A stretch of 10,514 bases of DNA from positions 1 to 10,514 of the forward strand of contig JBFWMM010000058.1 of NCBI GenBank assembly GCA_050251615.1. Reading direction: 5' to 3'. The translations under genes were made by a program, and so were the position numbers. Shown here piece after piece: positions 1 to 6,622 of the stretch; within the stretch, counting starts at the first letter, position 1; every line of letters starts with the position of its first letter. Origin of the DNA: Sedimentisphaera sp050251615 (GTDB taxonomy: Bacteria; Planctomycetota; Phycisphaerae; Sedimentisphaerales; Sedimentisphaeraceae). Under the pieces are notes generated by a model. The model was given only the letters and a program-made list of their open reading frames with translations, did no database searches and was not told the DNA's origin.

Positions 1-2
1 AG

Positions 3-599
3 AATACAGGCCGTACAATGGACAGTGAAGAAGCGATAAAGCTGATAATGCGCTATGAGCCGTATTTCTGCGAGAAGGGCGGAGTAACGCTTTCGGGGGG
101 CGAGCCGCTGATGCAGCCGGAATTTGCCGCGGAAGTTTTCGAGCTCTGCCGCGAAAGAGGTATTCACACCGCGCTTGATACCGCAGGCGCTCCGCTTACG
201 GCGGAAGTTATGAGGGTGTTAGACCTCACCGACCTGCTCCTGCTTGACATCAAACACACAGAATCGCACTGCTACACCGAGATTACCGGCAAGCCCATAG
301 ATTATATGCTCGGCGTGTTCAGTTATGCGTGCGAACATAACATAGATATGTGGGCCAGGCAGGTGGTAGTGCCGGGGATGAACGACAAACCGAGCGATAT
401 GCTTGCCCTCGCCGAGCTGCTTAAAGACAAGCCGAATTTGAAGCGCGTTGAGCTGCTGGCATACCACACGATGGCCGTGCCGAAATGGGAACAGCTCGGG
501 ATTGAGTATCCGCTTGCAGGCATCGCGCCGCTTGGTGAGGAGCAAATCGAGCCGCTCTGCGATATTCTGCGCAGTTGCGGGTTGCCTGTTGCAAGCTGA
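3..599 (+). CDS. pflA: Pyruvate formate-lyase activating enzyme (radical SAM), 5'-truncated by window edge
   Basis: Activases of this family use S-adenosylmethionine and a [4Fe-4S] cluster to place a glycyl radical on a partner enzyme such as pyruvate formate-lyase, in the cytoplasm under anaerobic conditions. The frame is open to the window edge (NTGRTMDSEE...), so the ATG at 18 is most likely internal. The N-terminal third with the CxxxCxxC cluster motif lies outside. Visible family marks are GGVTLSGGEPL (SGGEP at 93-107, the SAM-binding GGE motif), the LDTAG and LLLDIKH strands, RQVVVPGMND, and the C-terminal ELLAYH...KWEQLGIEY block, which matches the LLPYH...KW block of PflA. The end of the barrel is complete and the stop is at 597-599. 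priA follows after 20 bp. The true partner (PFL or another glycyl radical enzyme) should be upstream and cannot be seen, so the exact substrate is inferred. Confidence 0.9.
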   Translation, partial: NTGRTMDSEEAIKLIMRYEPYFCEKGGVTLSGGEPLMQPEFAAEVFELCRERGIHTALDTAGAPLTAEVMRVLDLTDLLLLDIKHTESHCYTEITGKPIDYMLGVFSYACEHNIDMWARQVVVPGMNDKPSDMLALAELLKDKPNLKRVELLAYHTMAVPKWEQLGIEYPLAGIAPLGEEQIEPLCDILRSCGLPVAS

Positions 600-603
600 G
601 GGC

Positions 604-613
604 GAGAAGAGGA
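604..613 (+). promoter_or_regulatory. Ribosome binding site of priA
   Basis: The purine-rich stretch GAGAAGAGGA contains AGAGG at 608-612, seven bases before the ATG at 620. It favours that start over the in-frame ATG at 575, which lies inside the upstream gene. Confidence 0.6.
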
Positions 614-619
614 ATAATT

Positions 620-2932
620 ATGGCACAAACCGGAAGTCTTTTCGACCACACTCCCGCACCGGAGATACTGCGCGTGGCGACGATTGTCTTTGACAACCCG
701 CTGGATAAGGAGTTTGATTATATCGTGCCGGAGGCTCTCCCCTTACCCACCGCGGGGCAGAGAGTTGCGGCACCGTTCGGGCGGGGTAACAAGCTTACCG
801 CCGGATTTTGCGTGGGGATTAGAACGGTACAGAATGCCGGCAAGCTCAAACAAATAACAGAGATTCTCGACGCCGAACCACTCATAGACGAAGACCTGAT
901 GAAGCTTGCCGAGTGGATAAGCGAGTATTATGTATGCCCGCTCGGGCAGGTACTTTCGGCGATGGTGCCCGCCGGCGTTAAACGGGGCATGGGGCTTGTC
1001 AAGAGGCGTTATGCCGCGCTTGCCGTTGAGGGGGCCGCGCTTGAAGAGGCAAAAGCCCTTCTCAGGGCCGGCTCGAAGCAGAAGCTGATTCTGGAGTATC
1101 TCGAATCCGTTGGGGCCTGCAAGGGCTCTGCGGGCGTGGAGGTGGGTGCGCTTAAGGAAACGCTCGGCAGCTCTCCGGCCCCGCTGCGAAAGCTTGTCGA
1201 AGCTTCTCTGGTTGTCGTAGAAAAACGAGCAGAGATACCGGCTGAAGTTTACAGTGGCAAAGACAACGAAGCCGCAAAGCTTCAGCTCAATCACGATCAG
1301 CAAACCGCAATGAACCACATCACCGCCGAGATAAATGCCTGCCGGTTCGGTGTCTCGCTGATTCACGGTGTTACGGGAAGCGGCAAAACGGAGCTTTATA
1401 TCCGTGCTCTAATTCAGGCGCAAGAGCAGGGAAAGGGCGGAATCATACTCCTGCCCGAAATCGCGCTCACTGCTCAGACAATCAACCGCTTCACGAGCCG
1501 CTTGCAGGGGCTTGCCGTTTTGCATTCCCGCCTCACCGACGCGCAGCGCAGCGCCGAATGGCATAGAATCAAGGCAGGGCTTGCCAATATCGTTATAGGG
1601 GCTCGCTCTGCGATATTCGCGCCGCTCAAACGGCTTGGTGTCGTCATAGTGGACGAGGAACACGAATCCACATACAAGCAGGACACCTCCCCGAGATACA
1701 ACGCCAGAGATCTCGCGGTCGTCCGCTGCGGCATGGCAAAGGCGCACTGCATCCTCGGCTCGGCGACGCCTTCGTTTGAGTCGTATTACAATGCGCGAAA
1801 CAAAAAACATTATAAGCTGCTCGAACTGCCAAACCGTGTGATGGAGCTGCCGATGCCGCAGGTTGAAGCGGTCGATATGAGTAGCAGATTTGATTTTCTT
1901 ACTGGTATTATGATCGGCGAGACACTCAAAAAGGAGATCGCGCGCGCACTGGACGCCGGCGAGCAGGCCATTCTTCTGCTCAATCGCCGCGGCTACAGCA
2001 ATTTCATATACTGCCCCTCCTGCAATTATCAGTTGCACTGCCGCAACTGCGACGCCGCTTTGAACTATCACCTCAATCAGGATGATGAGTGCAGCTTTGA
2101 AAACGCGCTCTACCTCAGCGAGGGCTTCGCAACCTGTCATCACTGCGGCAGCAAACAGCTCGTACCGAAGAATTGCCCCGCTTGCAGGGCAAAGCTCACA
2201 ATGAGAGGCTCCGGCTCGCAGCGGCTCGAAGAAGAGCTTCGCGACAACTTCCCGCAGGCCAGAATAGCGCGTGTGGACACCGACTCAATGAAGGACAAAG
2301 ACTACTTCGAGCTGATTGAGAAGTTTTCAGAGCACGAAATCGACATACTCGCAGGCACTCAGATGCTCGCCAAAGGGCTTCACTTCCCCAACGTTACCCT
2401 TGTGGGCGTGGTTAACGCGGATGTCGGGCTAGCAATAAGCGACTTCCGCTCATCCGAGAGGACGTTCTCGCTGATCAGTCAGGTGTCTGGGAGAACCGGC
2501 CGCGGCGATAAGAGCGGGAGGGTTATCGTGCAGACGACGCAGATAAATCACGCTTCGATTCAGTTTGCCCTCAGGCACGATTTCAAGGGCTTCTATGAAA
2601 ATCAGATGCCAATGCGAAGTATGCTCGGTTTACCGCCTGTGCGGAGACAAGCTGTCATACAGCTACGCCACGAAAAACACGACATGGCTGAAAAAGCTGC
2701 CGAAGAGATGTTTGGAACGGTCGGCGCAATTATCAGCTCACGCGGCTTCGACATTAAGCCCAAAGGCCCGTTTGAACCGTCTATCGGGCGAGTAGGGCGG
2801 GAATTCCGCTTCAACATTGCCCTCAGTATATCAGATTCGGCCACAATGCTACGCTTTTTCAAGGTGCTGCGAGCGTTGCCCGTTAAACTTTCCGGCGCGA
2901 AAGTCATTTACGACATAGACCCTGTTTTTTGA
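620..2932 (+). CDS. priA: Primosomal protein N' (replication restart helicase PriA)
   Basis: PriA is the 3'-to-5' superfamily 2 DNA helicase that recognises abandoned replication forks and starts reloading of the replicative helicase. The protein has 770 residues from the ATG at 620 (E. coli has 732). The N-terminal DNA-binding domain contains FDNPLDKEFDYIVP and ISEYYVCPLGQVL. Walker A is GVTGSGKTELY (residues 250-260) and the DEEH box is at 345-348. Four CxxC pairs form the zinc-binding region: C465/C468, C474/C477, C506/C509 and C519/C522. The GSGSQRLEEEL block, GTQMLAKGLHFPNV and motif VI QVSGRTGRG (G624-G629) complete the helicase. Odd point: the gap between the second and third CxxC pairs is 29 residues against about 15 in E. 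coli. The start was chosen for its Shine-Dalgarno sequence and lack of overlap with the upstream gene, with which it probably forms an operon. Identity is certain; the start is likely. Confidence 0.97.
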   Translation: MAQTGSLFDHTPAPEILRVATIVFDNPLDKEFDYIVPEALPLPTAGQRVAAPFGRGNKLTAGFCVGIRTVQNAGKLKQITEILDAEPLIDEDLMKLAEWISEYYVCPLGQVLSAMVPAGVKRGMGLVKRRYAALAVEGAALEEAKALLRAGSKQKLILEYLESVGACKGSAGVEVGALKETLGSSPAPLRKLVEASLVVVEKRAEIPAEVYSGKDNEAAKLQLNHDQQTAMNHITAEINACRFGVSLIHGVTGSGKTELYIRALIQAQEQGKGGIILLPEIALTAQTINRFTSRLQGLAVLHSRLTDAQRSAEWHRIKAGLANIVIGARSAIFAPLKRLGVVIVDEEHESTYKQDTSPRYNARDLAVVRCGMAKAHCILGSATPSFESYYNARNKKHYKLLELPNRVMELPMPQVEAVDMSSRFDFLTGIMIGETLKKEIARALDAGEQAILLLNRRGYSNFIYCPSCNYQLHCRNCDAALNYHLNQDDECSFENALYLSEGFATCHHCGSKQLVPKNCPACRAKLTMRGSGSQRLEEELRDNFPQARIARVDTDSMKDKDYFELIEKFSEHEIDILAGTQMLAKGLHFPNVTLVGVVNADVGLAISDFRSSERTFSLISQVSGRTGRGDKSGRVIVQTTQINHASIQFALRHDFKGFYENQMPMRSMLGLPPVRRQAVIQLRHEKHDMAEKAAEEMFGTVGAIISSRGFDIKPKGPFEPSIGRVGREFRFNIALSISDSATMLRFFKVLRALPVKLSGAKVIYDIDPVF

Positions 2933-2959
2933 CAAAATCGTTGCTTACTCAAAAAGCTC

Positions 2960-2987
2960 TTGCCATTAAATCGGGTATCGGTATATT
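2960..2987 (+). promoter_or_regulatory. Predicted sigma-70-type promoter of the PL11 gene
   Basis: TTGCCA (2960-2965) and TATATT (2982-2987), separated by 16 bp, each match the -35 and -10 consensus at five of six positions. The predicted start of transcription is near 2994, giving a leader of about 60 bases before the ATG at 3057. The -35 overlaps CTCTTGCC (2957-2964), an octamer that recurs at the GH38-like gene promoter. The promoter lies wholly in the gap after priA, so it separates the polysaccharide genes from the housekeeping pair. Predicted from consensus only. Confidence 0.5.
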
Positions 2988-2993
2988 ACGGCT

Positions 2994-3012
2994 GTCAGTC
3001 TTCAGACCTGAC
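2994..3012 (+). repeat. Imperfect inverted repeat at the predicted transcript start
   Basis: GTCAG (2994-2998) pairs with CTGAC (3008-3012), and inside it TCT (2999-3001) pairs with AGA (3004-3006), leaving one bulged C (3007) and a very small loop. It could be a hairpin at the 5' end of the PL11 mRNA or a near-palindromic operator. It has no T-tract, so it is not an intrinsic terminator for priA. Confidence 0.4.
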
Positions 3013-3044
3013 GAGGAAATACGGTTAGAAAACATTTACGGAAC

Positions 3045-3049
3045 AAGGT
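3045..3049 (+). promoter_or_regulatory. Ribosome binding site of the PL11 gene
   Basis: AAGGT sits seven bases before the ATG at 3057, the start that gives a proper signal peptide. Confidence 0.5.
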
Positions 3050-3056
3050 CAGATTT

Positions 3057-6000
3057 ATGATTAGAAGAATATCCGCGTTTTTACTCCTGCTGTGCATTTC
3101 TCTGGCTCAGGCCTCAACCTGGACGGGCTCTGTGAGCAGCGATTTTTACGACCCCTCCAACTGGGACGACGGCGTTGACCCGGGCGATGACATAAGCGAT
3201 TTGCTGTATATTGGCGCAGGCAATCCGTACGACCCCGTTTTGAACGGCGGCTTTCCCGTTCGCCCGAACGACTTTGATGTTCTTGAAGGTGGCCTGCTCA
3301 AAATAACGGGAGGCGAACAGTACACCTACGGCACAAACACAATTAACGGTGAGATGCAAATTCTCAACGGCCTTTACAACGCCCGCGGCGCACTTTACAT
3401 AGGCGATGGTGCAACGGGTACAATCACCATCAACAACGGTTATCTCGACAGCAAATACGCCATTCACCTCGGCAACGGCTCCGGTGGAAGCGGCCTGATA
3501 AGAGTGATAGAGGGTAATGTTGGCCTTTGGAACAGACCAATAATCGGCGCCAACGGCGGACAGGGGCATATCTATATCGAGCCGGGGGGCTTTTGTTACG
3601 GCGGCGGAGAAGATACTGCCTGGTATGAATCGCTTGTTGCAAACGGCACGATATACACCGGAAGCGACTGCTATATAGAAGTTGATTACCAGAGCACAAC
3701 GAACCGCACAAGGGTAACGGCGCATTGGATTTCAGGCGCGAAGAATCCGTCTCCCTGGAACGGCAAAAACACAATCGCCTATCAGCTTTCGTGGGATGCC
3801 GTTTACGATGCGCAGCAGTATGAAGTATATTTCAGCACAGACAAAACCGCCCTGGAGGCAAGCAATCCCGCAAGCTCAACGCTCCTTGGCACAACTCAAA
3901 GCACCTCTATGGCAAGGCCCGACAGCCTCGAAGCGGATGCAACCTATTACTGGCGCGTTGACACGCAGACATCAAGCGGCGTCATAAAGGGTGAGCTGTG
4001 GCAGTTCATTTATGCGCCCGAGCAGAAACCCCGCCTTATGGAGAATTTAAGCCGCGGCTTCATCGCAATGAGCGCTACTCAAGGTAATTTTCTCGCATGG
4101 CGCTGTTTCGCCACAGACAGCTCGGATATCGCGTTCAATATCTATCGCAACGGCACAAAAATCAACAGCACACCCATCAGCAGCAAGACAAACTATATCG
4201 ACAGCTCCGGAGATGCCTACGACTTATATCAACTTTACGAGGTGCTTGGCGGTGTCGAAATCGCACCCTGCGCGGAAACAAGCGTCGAGTTCAAACAATT
4301 TTACGATATTGATATGGAGCCTGTTGCCGGAGATACCGACAATTCCTACGAAATAAATGATGGGGCTGTCGGCGACCTCGATGGAGACGGAGAATACGAG
4401 TATGTGATAAAGCGTTACAGCGGAGATTACGATGAGTATCCAATAATAGACGCCTATGAGCTTGAAGGTACGTTCCTCTGGAGGATTAACCTGGGCCCCA
4501 ATCACCTGGCAATGACGGAAATTGACCCTATAGTGTATGATTTTGACTGCGACGGGAAAGCCGAAGTTGTCCTGCGCACCTGCGAGGGTATGACCGACGG
4601 CGCCGGCAATTACACGGGAGATACCGATTCTGACGGAATCACCGATTACCGCAGCTTCGGATGGCACGGAGACGGGTTCATTGATGCGGGCCCTGAATTT
4701 CTAACTGTTTTCAACGGCGTAACAGGCGAAGAAATGGACAGAGCGCCGTATATAGCGAGGACGTGCCTTGCGCAGTGGGGAGACACCTACGGCCACCGCG
4801 CCGACAAATTTCACATGACCCCCGCATATCTTGACGGAAGGCGCCCGAGCATCGTGATTTGCCGCGGTATTTACGCTCTCACAAAGCTTGAAGCGTTCAA
4901 CTTCATTGACGGCAAGCTCAGCAAACTCTGGCACTTCGACAGCGACGACTGGCCTGGATATGCAGGACAAGGCAACCACAACCTTACCGTAGGTGATGTT
5001 GACGGCGATTATAACGATGAAATCGTCTATGGCGGAATGTGCGTTGACAACAACGGCAACGGTCTCTACACAACCGGCTACGGCCACGGCGATGCCATTC
5101 ATATGACAGACATCATCCCTGACCGTGCGGGCATGGAGCTTTGGCGCTGCGTTGAAGGCAGTCTCAGCGGCATCACTTGCACAGACGCCGCAACCGGCGA
5201 GCTTATATTCGAGTACAACAACTCCGCTGATGTGGGCAGGTGCTGCATTGGCGATGTTGACCCCGCATACCCGGGCTGCGAGCTTTGGGGTTCAACGGGC
5301 TCACCCATGTACAACAGCGCAGGAGAAGCAATAGCCTCTTCAAACCTTCCGATGAATTTTATGGTCTGGTGGGATGGAGACCTGCTCCGCGAAACGCTCG
5401 ACCACTCCGGCAGCACGGGCTTCTGGTATGGCCAGATCCGTAAATGGGACCCGTCTCGAGAGACTTCCGATGTGATTCTGAATGCGAAAAACACATACTC
5501 CAACAACTGGACGAAAGGAACTCCTGTTTTCTCAGGAGACATATTAGGCGATTGGCGGGAAGAAGTAATCTGGCGTAAGAATGACAACAGCTCAATCAGG
5601 ATTTACTCAACCACCACTCCGACCGAATACAAAATATACACACTTATGCAAGACCCGCAGTACCGCCTTGCTGCGGCCTGGCAGAGCTGCGGATACAACC
5701 AGCCGCCATGGCCGAGCTTCTTCCTTGGAGATGGAATGTCCGAGGCGCCCGTGCCGTTTATTGATATAATCGGCCGGAACGAAGCGCTTGACATAAACGC
5801 GGGCAGCGGCTCTCTGATGAGGGAGTTCTGGGAAAATGCAACCGGTATAACAATCGAAAGCCTTCTGGAAAACACCAACTACCCCGACAACCCGACATCG
5901 CAGGACTACCTTACCGTTTGTAGCACGCCCGATGACCTGGGCGATAACTACGGCCAGCGTATTCGCGGCTTTATAACGCCGCCTGTAACGGGCAGTTACA

Positions 6001-6473
6001 GATTCTGGGTGAGCGGTAATGCGGCAGCAAGGCTTCTGCTCAGCACAGACGCCACGCCCGACAACGCCTCAATAATCGCGTATCTTGATTCCTACTCCAA
6101 TCCGCTTGAATGGGATAAATATCCAAGCCAGCAAAGCGAGCCTGTTGAGCTTGAGGCGGGGAAAAAGTATTACGTGGAAGCGCTTCACAAGGAATCACTC
6201 GGAGGCGACAATTTTGCCGTTGGCTGGCAGCTTGAACCGCTCATGCAGCCACTGCTCCTTCAGGGCGCGGCCTTATCTCCCTGGCAATACGGCCAGTACG
6301 CAGACATAAACTCAGATGGCAGCGTAAACCTCCCCGACTTTGCCACTCTCAGCGGCAACTGGGCCGCACAGGACTGCGAGCTTGATATTTCAATAGATCT
6401 CAACGGCGACTGCGTAATAGATTTTGACGACCTCGCCGTTGTGATGAGCTACTGGCTCGAAGGTTCGGATTAG
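3057..6473 (+). CDS. Secreted multidomain rhamnogalacturonan lyase, family PL11, with PA14 and dockerin-like domains
   Basis: PL11 enzymes cut the rhamnose-galacturonate backbone of rhamnogalacturonan I by beta-elimination. The protein has 1138 residues. Domains in order: signal peptide 1-19 (hydrophobic core then AQA before S20); a glycine-rich beta-repeat region at about 20-220 with three units near 113, 136 and 161; a fibronectin-III-like domain at about 230-318 (SWDAVYDAQQYEVYFS, YYWRVDTQT); the PL11 module at about 328-905; a PA14-like domain at about 919-1062; and a dockerin-like pair at 1083-1134. PL11 marks are MENLSRGFIAM, FNIYRNGTKI, acidic loops DLDGDGE (440-446) and DVDGD (647-651), GHGDAIHMTD, PQYRLAAAWQSCGYNQPP and FLGDGM (889-894); these match B. 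subtilis YesW/YesX as I recall them. The acidic loops probably bind calcium. The family is a firm call; exo or endo mode cannot be told from sequence. The gene probably has its own promoter and opens the polysaccharide cluster. Confidence 0.95.
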   Translation: MIRRISAFLLLLCISLAQASTWTGSVSSDFYDPSNWDDGVDPGDDISDLLYIGAGNPYDPVLNGGFPVRPNDFDVLEGGLLKITGGEQYTYGTNTINGEMQILNGLYNARGALYIGDGATGTITINNGYLDSKYAIHLGNGSGGSGLIRVIEGNVGLWNRPIIGANGGQGHIYIEPGGFCYGGGEDTAWYESLVANGTIYTGSDCYIEVDYQSTTNRTRVTAHWISGAKNPSPWNGKNTIAYQLSWDAVYDAQQYEVYFSTDKTALEASNPASSTLLGTTQSTSMARPDSLEADATYYWRVDTQTSSGVIKGELWQFIYAPEQKPRLMENLSRGFIAMSATQGNFLAWRCFATDSSDIAFNIYRNGTKINSTPISSKTNYIDSSGDAYDLYQLYEVLGGVEIAPCAETSVEFKQFYDIDMEPVAGDTDNSYEINDGAVGDLDGDGEYEYVIKRYSGDYDEYPIIDAYELEGTFLWRINLGPNHLAMTEIDPIVYDFDCDGKAEVVLRTCEGMTDGAGNYTGDTDSDGITDYRSFGWHGDGFIDAGPEFLTVFNGVTGEEMDRAPYIARTCLAQWGDTYGHRADKFHMTPAYLDGRRPSIVICRGIYALTKLEAFNFIDGKLSKLWHFDSDDWPGYAGQGNHNLTVGDVDGDYNDEIVYGGMCVDNNGNGLYTTGYGHGDAIHMTDIIPDRAGMELWRCVEGSLSGITCTDAATGELIFEYNNSADVGRCCIGDVDPAYPGCELWGSTGSPMYNSAGEAIASSNLPMNFMVWWDGDLLRETLDHSGSTGFWYGQIRKWDPSRETSDVILNAKNTYSNNWTKGTPVFSGDILGDWREEVIWRKNDNSSIRIYSTTTPTEYKIYTLMQDPQYRLAAAWQSCGYNQPPWPSFFLGDGMSEAPVPFIDIIGRNEALDINAGSGSLMREFWENATGITIESLLENTNYPDNPTSQDYLTVCSTPDDLGDNYGQRIRGFITPPVTGSYRFWVSGNAAARLLLSTDATPDNASIIAYLDSYSNPLEWDKYPSQQSEPVELEAGKKYYVEALHKESLGGDNFAVGWQLEPLMQPLLLQGAALSPWQYGQYADINSDGSVNLPDFATLSGNWAAQDCELDISIDLNGDCVIDFDDLAVVMSYWLEGSD
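6303..6458 (+). other. Dockerin-like (EF-hand pair) C-terminal domain of the PL11 enzyme
   Basis: Two calcium-loop repeats are visible: DINSDGSVNLPDF (from D1083) followed by LSGNW, and DLNGDCVIDFDDL (from D1114) followed by VMSYWL. Each has acidic or Asn residues at loop positions 1, 3, 5 and 12, then a helix ending in Trp. This is the duplicated pattern of type I dockerins, in the short Trp-containing form often seen at the end of planctomycete secreted enzymes. A matching cohesin is not in the window. Confidence 0.75.
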
Positions 6474-6518
6474 GTCAAACTCCCTGTTTTAAGCCAATCA
6501 CACGGGCATTGCGGATGC

Positions 6519-6538
6519 TGTAAGTTTTTTTACTTACA
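6519..6538 (+). repeat. Inverted repeat TGTAAGT-N6-ACTTACA downstream of the PL11 gene
   Basis: A perfect 7-bp inverted repeat (6519-6525 and 6532-6538) encloses a loop of six T. It starts 45 bp after the PL11 stop. The T-run is in the loop rather than after the stem and the stem is AT-rich, so it is a poor intrinsic terminator; an operator for the next gene is equally possible. Confidence 0.4.
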
Positions 6539-6539
6539 A

Positions 6540-6596
6540 TTTCAAGTGATTTCTGCAAATACAGAAGAAGATTTTGCTGATATGATGCACTTGAAA
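6540..6596 (+). repeat. Long-arm inverted repeat with nested hairpin upstream of the GH13 gene
   Basis: TTTCAAGTG (6540-6548) is the exact reverse complement of CACTTGAAA (6588-6596). Inside lies a smaller repeat, TTCTG (6551-6555) and CAGAA (6562-6566). The set ends 26 bp before the GH13 start codon. It could fold in the leader RNA or act as paired protein-binding half-sites 48 bp apart. Confidence 0.45.
6578..6586 (+). promoter_or_regulatory. Weak candidate extended -10 promoter of the GH13 gene
   Basis: TGATATGAT has the extended -10 form TGn followed by TATGAT (five of six matches). No good -35 is seen at the proper distance. An alternative -10 is TACAAT at 6535-6540, also without a well-placed -35. 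The gene may instead be co-transcribed with the PL11 gene. Confidence 0.25.
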
Positions 6597-6605
6597 ATGA
6601 ATTAC

Positions 6606-6614
6606 AGGAAAAGG
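6606..6614 (+). promoter_or_regulatory. Ribosome binding site of the GH13 gene
   Basis: AGGAAAAGG ends eight bases before the ATG at 6623. That spacing favours the ATG over the directly preceding GTG at 6620. Confidence 0.6.
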
Positions 6615-6622
6615 TTTTCGTG

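Noticed and set aside
575..619. In-frame ATG at 575 as an earlier start of priA
   Set aside because: It would overlap the preceding gene by 25 bp, gives a basic Cys-containing extension unlike PriA, and lacks a good ribosome binding site; the ATG at 620 has one.
743..2143. Long open frames on the - strand opposite priA (743-1366 and 1409-2143)
   Set aside because: They are antisense to strongly conserved priA sequence, show no recognisable protein motifs, and have the low-complexity composition of shadow frames.
2929..2934. TTGACA at the priA stop as a -35 box
   Set aside because: It is a perfect hexamer, but no acceptable -10 occurs 15-19 bp downstream (AAAAGC at 17 bp); the TTGCCA/TATATT pair further on fits better.
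6519..6538. Hairpin after the PL11 gene as a Rho-independent terminator
   Set aside because: The T-run lies in the loop and the bases after the stem (AT then TTCAAG) do not form a U-tract; kept only as an inverted repeat.
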